64,000 nt of DNA from Dermanyssus gallinae (Eukaryota > Arthropoda > Arachnida > Mesostigmata > Dermanyssidae), in contig QVRM01002043.1 of the NCBI GenBank assembly GCA_003439945.1, positions 45,780-109,779 of the forward strand. Direction: 5' to 3'. The notes beneath the pieces were generated by a model. It ran no database searches. It saw only the letters and a list, made by a program, of their open reading frames with translations, and was not told where the DNA came from. The stretch's first letter is position 1. Every line of letters starts with the position of its first letter. A program made the translations under genes and the position numbers. Positions 1 through 12,430 of the stretch are shown here, one piece after another.

Positions 1-56
1 CACACAACGTTTTTCCGACATTATTACAATAGTTTATATTACACGCTTATTATTTC

Positions 57-350
57 TTAATATTACAATAGTTCCTACTATAGCTAAAGTATAATTCAGT
101 GTAGATTTTTCTCCCGAATGCGCCGAATATTGCGTTCTCTCACAATCGTACATCCTATAACTAATGTCGGACAACCTACCTACATTTACAGTTTAGACAA
201 ATTATTTAAAAAATCATCTCACTCCCATACGAAGTAATTGCCGCACCTTTCATTTGCAAATTTTTTTTTCTCGCCGAGCCGAAAAAAAATGTTCGCCGAG
301 CTTGACCATACCCGGAGTTAAGCGAGATTATCTGGACACTGTATGTATAC
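57..350. repeat. Dispersed repeat E, copy 1
   Basis: About 290 bases that align with 30083-30366 in the same orientation. Shared landmarks in order are a run around tagctaaag, 'tctcccgaatgcgcc', 'atcatctcactcc' and 'tcgccgagcttgacca'. This copy carries a short internal duplication of the gccgag motif. No ORF is conserved between the copies. It may be a SINE, a MITE or a remnant of a larger element; termini are not resolved. Confidence 0.6.
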
Positions 351-1668
351 ATATATAGAATGTTGGAAAATATAGATGTGAAGAGGCATCTAAAAAGAGT
401 CTTTTTCCGTGCGACTAAGATGCTTTCTAGTATGAGCGGCGTTCCAATTTTATGTTATAACCGGTATACATCCTTGTTCTGCGGGATCAGTCAGGTATGG
501 GGCAGGTTGGGCTAAATTCCAATAAGTCTTTATTTACTACGGCTGCTGCTATCGCCCTACGTCAGTGCTAGCGCTTTGTACAGAAAAGTGAGATTGATAG
601 AATTTCGAAGCGAACTAAGATTTATCTCTCTTCTTCCGTCTCCCCGTTGCTACAGAACAGTGGTAAACGTAATCGTTAAAATTGGCCCTCAGACAGGGAC
701 AGAAAATAAGGTGTTTTCACATAACCAAGAGACACACAAGCGGTATATATGCATGCCCATGTGTAAGTGATCGATAAAGTACAGCACGTGTAAATGATGT
801 TATCGCAGTATATACCATAGTTCTTGAAAGAGCCACTCAACGAGCAATACAAAATCAGTATCAACGTTTAGATGAAAAATTACCCATACCGTTATAGAAT
901 AATCTTATACATATGACAAGTGCGTATTCTTCAGTAGAGAGAAAGTTTATTTGAAAAAAGGTATTGGCGTTGGAAATCAATACCACTTTTTTGTTATTCG
1001 ATATGTTTATAACACAAAAATGCAGTTCTCCAGTTTATAGTCCATGTAGTAGCGCTGTATTTACTGAGGACATATTCCGTCAAGCACCAGGCAACAATAC
1101 TACTATCGTTATTACTACCCTGATTGGAATCATCACCAATTATAATAACAAATAGAATCAGGATGCAATAATCACGTCAGCGTCAGTACCAAGACCAGTA
1201 TCCAGCACAAAGGCTTAGTGACAAAATCGCAACGAACGAACATCACAGATGTCTTACAAAATATATTTTACTTTAGTACAGGAATAAAAATGCCAGCAAC
1301 AATGGCGGGGCTGACTGCAACAGCAACACTGGTAACAAACATCTCAGCAAAAAATCAATGACGACAACAAGAACCGCAGCAACAAGATGTTCAAAAATAG
1401 CAACAATTTGAAATGCGGATCGCTTTAGGTAATAATAAGCATCAAGTGCTTGCCTTGCCTCTGTTACGACTTTCAAACAACAGTTTGGAAAGCCAGAAAG
1501 GCGTATTCGATATTGACACGATAATATCAATTTTTTCCTAAGCGCAGCCAGGCTGTGTGTGTCACTTTTAATTTTCATTTTTTACCTGTCTTTCTCGCTT
1601 ACTCTGCCTCGGCCTTTATCTACCCTAATATAGCAAAAAAAATCTAGATTATTTATTTGATACTGTAT
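351..1668. other. Unassigned AT-rich stretch
   Basis: Only short ORFs of about 100 codons or fewer, none with a recognisable domain or conserved copy elsewhere in the window. No repeat boundary or RNA gene seen. Confidence 0.5.

Positions 1669-1738
<70 letters not shown>
1669..1738. repeat. (TA)n microsatellite
   Basis: Seventy bases of nearly pure TA with three TG interruptions, read directly. Confidence 0.95.
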
Positions 1739-2208
1739 GCGCACTCTTTTTATTATCTTTCTGAGTCAACGGGTTCGAATTCGGCTTTTCTGTGGTGATC
1801 GGAGAAGGATTGTGTTGTGTTTCACACGTGGGCGTTGTGACGGCGTTAAGACAGGATACATGAGGAGTCAGAAGTTAATTGAAGCAATTCTTGTGACAAG
1901 GACCTCGCTCGAGTTTTCTCCCTCTGTCTCCGTCTATATCCTTGCGCTTTGGGTACGTGAGTTTGTCTGTGTTACGATATTACAATGACGGCTTTGCGTG
2001 TCGTCAACTCAACGGGGCAGGATTATGCGATACGTGAGACGCCTACGGCGACTAAAATACAATCGTACGTGTAGGCTGGAACCTTCAATCATAAGCATTG
2101 GTATCGATGGCGACGACGCCAGGTTGCTTCAGACCATCTAGCACACATTGCTACTGCCATGTAGTGGTTTGGACTGTTGCGGTGTTGGATTGGAGAAGTC
2201 AAATTTAA

Positions 2209-2212
<4 letters not shown>

Positions 2213-2272
<60 letters not shown>
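2213..2272. repeat. (TA)n microsatellite
   Basis: Sixty bases of uninterrupted TA. The 640 bases that follow (2273-2919) contain no ORF I can assign. Confidence 0.95.
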
Positions 2273-2275
<3 letters not shown>

Positions 2276-2916
2276 GAAGTCTTTATTCAAAAGTAATTAC
2301 AAGAGGCCTGCCTACAACTAGCCCACTGTTTCACTGATTCCCTGTTCCCAGAATTCCTCCGGCTGCAATAAGAGCCAGTCGACCACTGTATCCTTCAGTT
2401 CGGCGTCTGAGTTGAATTGCATTTGAAGTTTTTTTTAAGAGGGGATGACGGCGCATGCTTCCAATGCATGATAAACCTTTTCGTCTCTGGCTCGAAGTAA
2501 TAGTACCAACTTTCGTCACCGCTGAGCCGCTCTAATCAACTTCAACCAAGACCCGGGTCTTCTTGGTATTGGAACAGGTGTTGCAATGCTAACCTCATAC
2601 GAAGCCCTGTTTGAGGTTTGCTGAGCTTCTTCGATTTCTGCTATCAGATGTCCACTATCCGCCGCTGAATATTGGCCGGTTAAACACAGTCAGAAATCTG
2701 ACATTTCGCGGTTCCTCAATCGAATTTTGCAATAGGAACGTCATGATGTTATCACACGCAGTGCCGCGTCAATTGGGCGGGACACGCAACTGCCTGCTTC
2801 TCTCCTTCGTAAGGCGCAGGTGTCTGCGCATGTACACAACTACCCTGGACTCTCCATTCGCGTTCCTAGAAGTCTTACTACTTTGTTCCAAAACGGCTAT
2901 TTAACTTTCAACCAGT

Positions 2917-2919
<3 letters not shown>

Positions 2920-2954
<35 letters not shown>
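2920..2954. repeat. (TA)n microsatellite
   Basis: Pure TA run of about 35 bases. The next 600 bases (2955-3552) hold nothing recognisable. Confidence 0.95.
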
Positions 2955-2956
<2 letters not shown>

Positions 2957-3549
2957 AAGTATCAAAAATGTGAACAGCAAACACAGTCAGACTCTGCAAT
3001 GGAACCCGACGCTGATAAATCAGCACCGGTTAAATTCAAACTAAGCTCAACGAGAGACACGAAGAAGGCACTTACGGTGTGAATAGTCAGCCCCGAACAA
3101 AGTAGCAACAGATTAATCGGTCATAGAAGATAAAGTTACTGTCAATGGTTGAAAGAAGAAATTTAATCCACGTAGTCTTTTTGTCGGTAAAAAGGAGATT
3201 GCTTCCAGAGAGAGCAAAACCAACCTGTCTACCGTGAGTACTAGTCTAATCACGAAGACAGCGGACTCTGTCACTCGGTATGCGCAGAGACGGTTTTTAG
3301 CTTTGTAAGGGCTAACGCCAATATCAACGCACTTACCGTTAAATTAAAAAAAAGAAGCCTGGTGGAGCGGGTCGGACTTTGTAAGTCCAGGTTATCGACA
3401 TAGATTCCGATAATCTATTTGATTGCGAGACATGGGCGAATGAAACTCGTGTGACAGAGAACACTTGTAGGCCAAAGCCAAACATTGTTCAGGATACGTA
3501 CCCTGCCTCCGCATGACTTGTCAGCAACCATTTTAGGAATGTTGAACGT

Positions 3550-3552
<3 letters not shown>

Positions 3553-3584
<32 letters not shown>
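3553..3584. repeat. (TA)n microsatellite
   Basis: Pure TA run, about 45 bases upstream of the LINE endonuclease relic. Confidence 0.95.
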
Positions 3585-3586
<2 letters not shown>

Positions 3587-3628
3587 CCTAATTACTAGTA
3601 CCCGATTTGACCGACTCCACCATTTAGT

Positions 3629-4330
3629 AACAACATACTCACCTTAAGTGACCTAAAGTGCGTGCTGATAAACTCCCGACCCCTTGCAAATGAAGATGCC
3701 CTCAACTCTCTACACCATTATCTGCTTGATAAGGAAATTGATGTCTGCATGGTAATAATTACGTGGCTTTTCAAGGCCATTGTCCATTGTGTTGAGTTGA
3801 GTCTACAAGATCCTTACTAAGTATTTGGAAAGGTACGAAGATCCAGAAACGGCGGCTTATTATCTTTTCGCCGCAGTTTGCCCTGCTCCGTGGATCTATT
3901 CAAATACACTTCAGAAATTATAGATGTCGATCTCAACATGCACCGCACCAAAATGCATATAAGTGCTGCGTATAACACTTGAGCCGGTGAACAGATCACT
4001 TGAGTCGTAAGGATATGAACTCTATTTGGAGAATTGGCATATTTGGTAAACGTGGACTACATCGTCGTAATAGGAGGCGACATGAGTTTACGCTCTAATA
4101 AGTGGGGTACATTCAAAAGACGCAGCGGAACGGACGAGCCCGTCTTAATGAAGGGCCTAATGTTAAACAAAACAACGAGGCTCGGCTCTATAGTTGACGT
4201 TGTTTTGAGCAATGACAAATCAGCCAGTCAAGTTGTAGTACCCCAGGGCCCAGCTAAATGAGATCATCAAATTGTGTCAGTTGTTATCCTGGCTCTGTAT
4301 CACCCACACAGTTTTGACTTTAAAAACAGA
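3629..4330 (+). pseudogene. LINE endonuclease (EEP domain) relic
   Basis: This is the remains of the apurinic-like endonuclease that opens a non-LTR retrotransposon ORF2 and nicks the target DNA. The first open piece (3629-3820) reads like the domain start, with LKCVLINSRPL (the usual N-x-R-S-L strand) and DKEIDVCMVIITWL, where family members normally have an ETWL-like sequence, so the catalytic Glu appears lost. The second piece (4034-4261) holds VIGGDM (family: GDFN), SIVDVVLS and, after an in-frame TGA at 4259, DHQIV, matching the terminal SDHQ motif. The first and last pieces are in the same frame; the part between is scrambled. No RT follows, so this is a decayed 5' fragment, probably of a CR1/Jockey-like element; the clade is uncertain. 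Confidence 0.65.
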
Positions 4331-6540
4331 AACTACAATATAAGATGATGCAGTTGCACTTGAATTTAATAAAGTTGGATATCTTTTTCCGAGTGCACGT
4401 TGGTGAATTGTGAATCTCAAGTGGCCTAGGTATATATATGTTTTCTAATAAAGTCACGTATACCACAAAAGGACCGGAAAATCTATTTATAAATCTACAT
4501 CTGCGTTAAGTTCGTAACCTTCTCGAAACGATCTCTGAGCCGTCGAAGGTGGCTTGGTTTTAAAACAAAATAGCCGGAGGTTTTTGGCGGCACGGAGTAC
4601 TCAGCGAAAGTGCAGTGATTCGCAGTCAGGTGTCAAAAAAGTGAGGTTTAGAAATATAGTACACAAGTCACTTTCGTCCATTATACGTAAGAATGAAACG
4701 TGTGTAAGGGATGACATCGTGCGGCCGAATTTCTACAATAATTATTGGGGCCACATTTGTGGGGCCTGGCCAACAGGACGACCACGATTTCTGAAGCAAT
4801 TCCGGCAATCGTGTCAAAAAAACTAGATTATTCAACTTTCAATTCAGCTCTGTTCATTTCACACAAAGAGAGACAACTCTCTCGGGTGCTCTTCGGGCTT
4901 AATTAAGGATTAGGCTTGCGTGGAACAAGCAGAACGTAAATTCACGAAATGATTTGCGTTTTGCTGTCATGTTGACGGGCGTCATATGAGCATTGGCCAC
5001 ATAAAGGTAATTTTTAAAAAGCCAGATAAAAGGAAGCTGCTCCAGCTGAGAAAGACTCTGCATCTATTCAACAAGATGTTCCTGGAATAGTAAACGACAA
5101 CACGCCTGGCAGGCGACGTTATTTCTGTGTTCATCGCACGCAAGCGCTGCATCAGAGACCTATACCCAGAGTGAATCTGTAGGCATATCCATGGGCGTTA
5201 GGAGAAGCCAAAAACGCCCTGTAGAGCACGCAGGTTAAAACTGCGTATTCAACACATGAAGCACATGCAGGTATGCAAAATGCATATATCCTCTATGCCT
5301 TGAATAAAGCTTTTCTTTTGTGCTCTCTCTCGCTCTTTATATATAAATATATATATTTTTTTTATATACAATACTGCTGCTTAGGATTAAGAATCACGTA
5401 GGCCTACAGGAAGGTTAGCACGCCAGCGGCGTTAGTGCGGGCAGGCACTATCCCGACCTAAAGCCGATGAGCGCAAGCAACTTTGGGATATTCCACTACT
5501 TGGAAAGAAGGAAGCCAGAAGAGAAACGCAGGCTCGATAGCCTGCAGAATAGGCCGAATGGTGCAGGGTCTCACACTGTGAATTCGAGGTGTCTATCAGG
5601 GATATCATTCCGTCAATTAAAAATGGAATTCACCAGCATTGATTCCATAATTGGCCACCGACAATTATTAAATAGAAAATGGTCTTTTGCGCATAAGAAA
5701 ATCGAGAATTTGTTTACAGAACACGATTCCTTCTTCATGATAAACTTTTATTATTTCTACACCATTCTTCTTTCATTATGTATTGCTCCATCTTGAAAGC
5801 GTTCCTGCCATTCTGGTATTTATTTGTTTCGGGGGGCTTGCAGCGCTGCAGGCAATATCAACATATTATAGATGATACGTTTATAATAGAACAGCATTTA
5901 CTGCCTTCGGCAGTAGGGTCGGCTTTGCCGAAAAAGCTTAGTTGCTTTCTGAGACAGCGGAGGAATGATGAACCTAAAAGTGCAACTTCTCTACTATTTT
6001 CGGGGATGAAAGTGAATAATTTCGCTTAACCGACGCACCAAGGTCCGGCGGATTCTTTGCCGGAAGAAGACGTTCTGTGCGTAAAGATGCTATAAAATCT
6101 AACAGTGACCACTTAAAAACTCACAAAGAAGTTGAGCATGTAACCATTGCCAGGACATTTTATAACTTCTAAACCCTGTAGGTGGGTCTTTTGTACAAAC
6201 TGAGTAACGCCAATAATTTCAAGAGCAAATACTTCTCTCCCTACTCGCCACAGCTAGGCACCGTGCTTATATATGTTTATTTATTTACCATAACATTGGT
6301 AGCAGTATACATCGAATGTCATGCGAAATCTATACTAACATGTCGTGTGTACGTGATAGTAGCGACGCTCTGTCTATTTCAATTCATGCAAGCATATGGT
6401 ATCTATCAATATCACATTCTTCACAAAATCCACACACACAATCATCGACCCAAAAACACTGTCCACTCAATCGCATGTGGTGATTGATGGTAGGCGTGCC
6501 ATGTCTCTCGACAAACTAGTGCTCGGTTCATCGGGGCTTC
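4331..6540. other. Unassigned region with short ORFs
   Basis: Plus-strand ORFs of 90 codons (4554-4826), 109 codons (5467-5796) and about 100 codons (6182-6487) exist, but I recognise no domain in them and see no second copy in the window. A short TA-rich tract lies at 5337-5370. It could be old mobile-element sequence. I see no promoter or RNA gene. Confidence 0.4.
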
Positions 6541-6544
6541 TCTC

Positions 6545-7571
6545 TCATCTGTCCGAGCAAAACGCTGGTCCGTCCGTATAGTTATTGGACGCAAACGTTA
6601 TGTTGCGTATCTTCCGAAACTCACAATATAATGTGAGTACAGCCCCACTAAGCGGTAGTCCGTCTACTGGCGAAATTATCCGTAAGGTTTCGTTCGCGAC
6701 ATAGTTCAAGCGATAGCGTGGCAGATGCAGTTGGGTATTCCTCTGTTCTCTCCCCTCCTTCCGCGCCATCATGTGTTCAGTCCGAATAGGCGAGAACAAT
6801 ACCAAGTCTAGCTGGTCTGAGTGGGTGCGTCGAGACCCCGAGGGCCCGACTGGTCTCCCCTTCTCCCCTCCCTCATGTGCTCCTCGTCTCGACCAGTATA
6901 TTGCTTGAACCTCCTCTAAATGGCGTCGAACAAGTTCGTTGCCTGTTTCCATGCTTCCGCCGACGTCAACATGTGGTCGACGATTTCTCTGATCGTAGAG
7001 AAGGCCCTCACGGCCGTAGAACCTGCGTTCCGTGCTGCCCTGAGAGCCTCACAGCGCAAAACGGTGTGTTTTACGTCGTTTGGCTAACCAGAGCCGCACG
7101 TCACATATATGTTACTGTTCGTCTTTTTAATCCTTATCAGGTAGCTTTGTAACTACTACATGTTAGTTAGATGTAATAGTCCCAAGCACTTGCGGACAGG
7201 ACGCAAATACTGACCGTGTCCAATTAGCACTTGCGTCGCACAGTAGAATAGCTGGCCATGTTGGCAGTCATACCACACTCCGAGGTCTGGTATTAGACTC
7301 TTGGTCCAGCTCCCCTTAATGACCACGGGTCTTACCTTCGCCTATTCCTTCTGCCAGGTCTTAATGGTGGCACTCCTGGTCATAGTCAGATCCGACTCTC
7401 CGTCGAGAAAGCGCTTGCTTCTCTCCCCCGTGAGCAGGTCCCATGGTAGCATCTTGGCTGCGACCAGGAGGGTTTGGTCGAAACCGTCCGGCATGCGCGG
7501 CTTATCCTGATCGCCAGCGTCCATTGGGCTGGCCTTAGTGCTCCCCTATTTTTTGCCGTACGCATCGCCAT
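6545..7571 (-). pseudogene. R1-like LINE, 3' end of ORF2
   Basis: Read on the minus strand, this is the C-terminal third of an R1-clade ORF2. After the RT it shows CRTVSTK followed one frame over by LLVAAKMLPWDLLTGERS, then WTKSLIPDLGVWYD and LIGHGQYL (the W-T-x-L-I-P and L-T-G-H-G motifs typical of R1/TRAS-type elements), then DVKHTVLRCEAL, the H-x4-C end of the C-terminal CCHC finger. At least two frameshifts separate these pieces. The final open part (6545-6952) is a charged tail without known motifs. The element is 5'-truncated near 7571. It is a different family from the one at 42.5-47.1 kb, although the motif order is the same. Confidence 0.7.
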
Positions 7572-7635
7572 GTACGTTCAAACCAGGCGTGCCGTTGATT
7601 TGGCCACTGTGTGACAATTATCTATACAGTTGACG

Positions 7636-7850
7636 CTAAGCAAGATGGCTAAGTAGTAAAGCCTTTGCCTTGCATTCGGGAGACCTGGGCTCGAGACTCA
7701 GACCAGCCACTCTTAAATTGGTTTGCATGGTTTCCAATTTAGACAAGGTAAATGCCGGAGTGGATTAAAAAGCAGCCATGACGTGGAAAAACCGTACACG
7801 GGTACGTAAAAACCGTTCAGCCTTACGTAAATACTAAAAACAAATTGACA
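7636..7850 (+). repeat. tRNA-derived SINE, family S1, copy 1
   Basis: The head has an A-box-like tggctaagtag and a B-box-like gggctcgagactc about 45 bases apart, as in internal pol III promoters. The body continues through 'ttaaattggtttgcatgg' and 'aatgccggagtggatt' and ends in an AT-rich tail near 7850. Matching copies lie at 17140-17262 (minus), 17881-18115 and 22961-23152. Confidence 0.75.
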
Positions 7851-8167
7851 CCGAACAGCGTCACGGCCCCCGGGCCAACCCCTCTAATTGCTGCCCCGCG
7901 CTCTCTGGACATCACCAGACTTCGCAGAACTGCAGCACCTGGAGATAGAGCAGTGCAGTATTCAGTAGTACAACGTCCAACGTTGTAGCGTTACCATCGA
8001 ATAAACAAACTGTTAGCTTCGAAGAAGAGTCACTGCTATCTTTATTCAAGGCAATTCACACATTGTACGCAGGAATTTATATAGGCAAGTCAAGTATCGC
8101 CATTTGTGCTTCTAAGATAGTGTCGCCAACCTTTCTTTTGAGCACCTAGAAATTACACGGGATACAA

Positions 8168-8560
8168 ATAAAGGCCCCATGCCCAGTGATAGCTTCATAC
8201 AATGCTAGAATTCACGGTGCTAGCCTCGCGCCCACAGAGGCAAAAATGGAAGAAGTCTGGCGAAGTAAGCTGAGCGAAACTCAAGTTCGTCGTTTACACG
8301 TCATTCACAGTGACGGACGGAAGACTTTCGACCGAGTAATGCTACCATTTGACCGACAACCATCGACGTCTGCATTTCTGGGTCACAAGTCGCGCCTCCT
8401 AGTACTCGAACCGAACTAATTAATGGTCTGATTTGGATGCCTCCGACACGGCCATATAAGTCTACAGAAGTCTACAGATAGCAAGTCTAACGAAGGTTTG
8501 TCGTAGATGCGCTGGTTGTAAGGACACGATGCCCAGAAACAGCTTGAAATTTAGGGTTTT
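8168..8560 (+). pseudogene. Fragment of RLE-LINE ORF1 (gag-like)
   Basis: The reading frame here (open 8168-8419) is recognisably related to residues about 200-270 of the intact ORF1 at 60349-61833: YNARIHG matches FKARIQG, RRLHV matches RRLFR, LPFDRQPSTSAFLGHKS matches LTFDRQPPVSVFLGYKT, and LVLEP matches VVLEP. Past the stop, other frames still show zinc-knuckle pieces (CLRHGH, VCRRCAGC) in the positions where the intact copy has its first two CCHC motifs. It is therefore a decayed piece of the same family, isolated from any RT. Confidence 0.7.
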
Positions 8561-8731
8561 ACTTCTTATATTTAACAAATATACTCTAAAATACATGTTA
8601 CCTATTTTCGTTTATTAGAATACATTTTTGGATAAGCATAGTTGATTTAATTCGTATTCGTCCATGCAGTGCTGTATATCCCCGAGATAAATACATAATC
8701 GTACTATAAACATATATATAAACATAAATTA

Positions 8732-9085
8732 CAGGTTGCACAGAATAATGCCTTAAGGGCCATTTTTGGCTACAGAAGGGATGAAAGTGTTTCTCATCTT
8801 TATGCTATTCATAAACTACTTAAAATACCATCAATTTACAAATTCGAATTAGGCATTCTTGCGTATAAAAACTTCCGTGGTATGTTTCCTCCAGATTTAT
8901 CGTTTCATTTTACATTCAACACTAACAGGAATCGCAACAGCCCTCTTTTAAGAAACATAGTTTTATTCTTGTCGATATTCTTGAGGTTGTCTAATGTTAA
9001 GTTGGAGGATATAGGTCTTGAGCTTAAATATAGTAAGTACAGTCTTAAGGTCAACTTGTCGGAGTTCCTTCAGCATCATGGTTAA
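8732..9085 (+). pseudogene. LINE ORF2 C-terminal fragment
   Basis: One uninterrupted frame with QVAQNNALRAIFGY, SVSHLYAIHKLLKIPSIYKFELG and ILAYKNFRGMFPPDLSFHF. This is the post-RT region common to CR1/L2/Jockey-like ORF2 proteins (Q-x-x-A-x-R-x-I then LL-x-I-x-x-x-Y-x-x-x-L-x-x-x-x-Y-K). The last 50 codons no longer resemble the family. It abuts the oppositely oriented LINE-A copy 1 on its right. No RT catalytic motifs are present. Confidence 0.6.
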
Positions 9086-9131
9086 GGACACCGACTTCAC
9101 TCGAATTTCTTCAATAAATGCCCACTTATCT

Positions 9132-11146
9132 TTATGTTATAGTCATATGCTCCTCCTCTGCTAAAACATATGCTCCTCCTCTGCTAAAACGCATTACTTT
9201 TGTTTTCGACACGTTGATGTTCAGCTTATTTTTGCAACACCATCGTGCAGTCTCATTCAAGTAAAATTGGAGGTGCTGTCTCGATTTTCTCATAATAACT
9301 AAGTCGTCTGCATAAAACACGTGGTGAGCTTTTACTTCTCAGAGGCACTTTCCAAGGCCAGCTACGTACAGTATAAATAAATATGGACTAGCTGTATCAC
9401 CCTGTGGCACGCCAATTGTTTGAGAGACCTCCTTGGCAATTGCGTGAGCTCCGTTTAAAATTGTGATACGTTGGCGGGCTAAAATATCTCGAATAAAGTT
9501 ATACATTCGGCCTTTAATATTAAAATCTTCACGCAGAGTAAGTAAAAGCCAATCTCTCGGTACTGCATTAAAAGCTGTTTTAAAATCAATAAAAGCTGCG
9601 TAAGTCACGTCTTGTTTTCGAGTCTCTAGGTGTTGTATTACATCCGTAAGTGCTCTTTCAGCCGAACGCCCTGGAAGAAATCCATTTTTCTCTGCCGGTA
9701 AATCTTTGAAACATTCCAGAAAGAGCCTTTTGTTAAGGAGCGATGTAAGAACCTTGTACACTACGCTGGTTAATGCTATGCCGCGGTAGTTTTTAAGTTT
9801 TGTATCATCTCCCTTTCTCTTAAAAATTGGTTGCAGAAAACTTTTCCTTCACTGGTTTAGGATTGCGCCTTGTCTAAGACAGGTGTTGTACATTACTGTG
9901 AGGGCAGGGGCGGTCACTGAAATCCCAGATTTGAGATGTTCGTAGACAATCTGGTCAGGTCCGGCAGGCTTTCCATCTTTTTTATCATGATAGCCTGAAG
10001 GACCTCGTCCTCTGTGAAGTTACTTTACGGTCCGTCGCTTTCATGTTCTTCTTTTTCCGGCAAGTCACAGTCGCGGGTGAAAATTCCAGTAAAGTATTCT
10101 AACCACTCATCATTGTTGATTAAAGGGTTTGGTTCTTTAGGGCGTTGTGGAAAAAGAAGCCAAGGCCGGTAGAGGCTTTCCCGAATTTCGCATATCGGTT
10201 TCATATTGGGCGTGCTTTGTCCAAAGCAGGTCTTTATACCTGCGCTGTAACATAGCAAGTTGGGCTAGGTTCTTACTGCTGCATTCCTTGTATTGGAATA
10301 TTATTGATTTGGTAGTGCGACATTCTTGGTCGAACCAGGCTTTGTGCTTAGTGGTTTGACAGCGGGCTGCCGTTGTTGACGTCTGTACGGCCCACCGAAA
10401 ACATCGCTCGTAGCTGTCGAGGTCTTCTCGACGTTCAAGAGGTGGGAGGAAATGAAGTGCTTGCTCCAGTTTTTGCACGTTGATTCGTCGCGACAGATGT
10501 CGATTGCATTTGCTGGTTGTGACTACGTTGGCTTTCAGATTGAATGTTAGTTGACTGTGCTTTCTGTCGGCTGAAGAAGTGATCTTCAGGTTGTTGATGC
10601 AGATGCCTGGCGCACGTGCTGGCGTCATTACTATTTCAACGACACTTGTGCCATTACATGCCGTATACGTAGTTTCTTGCATATTGTTTTCGATCTGCAG
10701 TCCTAGGCTTTTAACTCCTTTTATAAATAATGCGCTTCCTTCATTTTGTTTTGAGAGGTCACTGTTAAAATCTCCGGCGATCACAATATACTTCGTTCTG
10801 TGTGGGCATAATAGCAAACATTCGCCAATGTCGTATAAGATATCTCGCACCGCTCTTTCAGGTAGGCTGTATATACATATGCAATAGTAGTCTTTCGTCT
10901 CCACAATGATTCGTCTAATTGTAGCTGCTAATACCCGTGACCATACGTTCGTCGGCACAGCCATAGCGACACCCGACTTTGGCCTACCGCGTCCTTCCGT
11001 TTTGATTGCTTGACCATGATACATCTTGTGGAGTGACAACACAATATTATTTGGTTTTGTAACAAACGTTTCCGTAACTCATTAAAATAATTTCCCCATA
11101 TAGGCGTGTGATTGATTCTAGTCCTTCGACGTTCCTCAAGAAGCAC
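9132..11146 (-). pseudogene. LINE-A copy 1: endonuclease, linker and RT of a non-LTR retrotransposon
   Basis: Reading leftward: a decayed endonuclease start (10928-11146, second frame), the main endonuclease (10137-11042) with GRPKSGVAMAV, VIAGDFNSDLS, a VVEIVMTPARAP segment where D-x-x-x-T is expected and ADRKHSQLTFNL in place of SDH, then a linker (NPLINNDEWLEYFTGIFTRDC), a TGP/D-like gap, and the RT (9132-9761) with FLPGRSAERAL, AAFIDFKTAFNAVP (motif A), IGVPQGDTASPYLF (motif B) and FYADDLVIM (motif C). Frame changes near 11000, 10140, 9990 and 9330 kill it. Its C-terminus is missing: the sequence stops after a 23-base direct duplication at 9144-9189. Two related copies lie at 55.9 and 57.8 kb. 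Clade unresolved. Confidence 0.8.
9144..9189. repeat. Tandem duplication, 2 x 23 bases
   Basis: The unit beginning catatgctcctcctctgct occurs twice without a gap, at the truncated 3' border of LINE-A copy 1. Confidence 0.9.
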
Positions 11147-11409
11147 CTCGAATCAGTCTGCTCATTATTTTGTACCATGTCGTTGCATATCGTTTTACTG
11201 TTCAGTCAAGGCTCACAATTATGGCTCTCCATCTCATCATATTTGTCCGATTATCGCATTCTTTTCGTACCTAGGGATCCTGATGGCTGCTGTTGTTCTT
11301 TAGCGCCAAACCTTCAGCTAATTTCAATGAATAACAGTTTAGTATTTTGTCTCTTCAGTAAATATCCTCATTGTACTTTTTATTGTTTACTTGTTCTTTG
11401 TAATTAGAT

Positions 11410-11751
11410 TTATTTCTCGCAGTTTCGATTGTTGTCCTCGGTTGGAGTTACCTCATTGCTTCTATCATTCTTTTTGGTTTTATCGTTGGGTTGTGTCATG
11501 CCCTCCGTAAATAACTCTAACTCTACAACAAACGATTTTGTGTCACTTGACCTGCTTTGGTCGATAAGTAGATCGAGCTGTTGTAATTTGTTTGTCCGGC
11601 TCTCCAGGCTGAATTTCTTCTTCATTTCATTACCTGCACCGTTCAGTTTGTAAAGCTGTAGCGCGAGAGTGGCACTTGAGGTGACAACAATAGAACTGTT
11701 GGCCGTTGTATAGGATCTCCTCCGCAGTTTTTGAACATTTATGTCTTCCAA
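11410..11751 (-). CDS. Possible ORF1 remnant of LINE-A
   Basis: A 113-codon ORF on the same strand and directly 5' of the LINE-A endonuclease. It is charged, with a likely helical segment around NKLQQLDLLIDQSR, and ends in an acidic/polar tail. Many LINEs carry a coiled-coil ORF1 at this position, but there is no zinc knuckle or RRM, so the assignment rests on position only. The 260 bases between it and the endonuclease are broken in all frames. Confidence 0.3.
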   Translation of the reverse strand: MEDINVQKLRRRSYTTANSSIVVTSSATLALQLYKLNGAGNEMKKKFSLESRTNKLQQLDLLIDQSRSSDTKSFVVELELFTEGMTQPNDKTKKNDRSNEVTPTEDNNRNCEK

Positions 11752-12365
11752 ACGGCCAGTTTCGATCAGCTATTTAATGAATTTTAATGTGATAGCCCCT
11801 GTTGTTTGACGCAACGAAAAAAGAGGCTTCTATAATGATTGCCGCACGATTATTAAGCATGCCCGCACACAAGCAGCCATCTGCGTATGGAGATACAGCT
11901 ACACCCTTTACTAGCATCCCCCAAGTGCTAATACCTAGAAAAACGAAGTACCTGCAACCTAAAGAGCTCTCCGAGGGGCATGGCATGCCATCCACATCCA
12001 AATCAAGAGGCGTGTTAGCTACCGTTCACTAAAATATGGCCAGAAGGAGTAACTGTCTTATTATGAGTATCAGAAATGCTCTCATGCTCAGCTATGAGAA
12101 TTTCTCATTTCACTGAGCATTATAGGCGATTGCGTGAGCCTACTCACGTCACAGCTCAGTCGAGTCAGAATATGCCAAAAATCTAAATAGGAGTAGACAT
12201 TCTTAACTGGCTCGGAAGTACATTTTCGTACCTATCGCAATAAAGACTTTGGGACCTATCAACGAAGTTATTGTTTTATTCGTCAAACATTTAGCTAAGC
12301 ACGAAAGTTCGTACTAATTACGTAATAATTTTTTTAAAAAATGCAATAATACGTTTAGACCTTAC
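11752..12365. other. Unassigned stretch
   Basis: No recognisable gene, repeat copy or RNA. Ends at a (TAA)n microsatellite. Confidence 0.4.

Positions 12366-12430
<65 letters not shown>
12366..12430. repeat. (TAA)n microsatellite, left flank of RLE LINE
   Basis: About 21 uninterrupted trinucleotide units ending abruptly where LINE coding sequence begins. Confidence 0.95.
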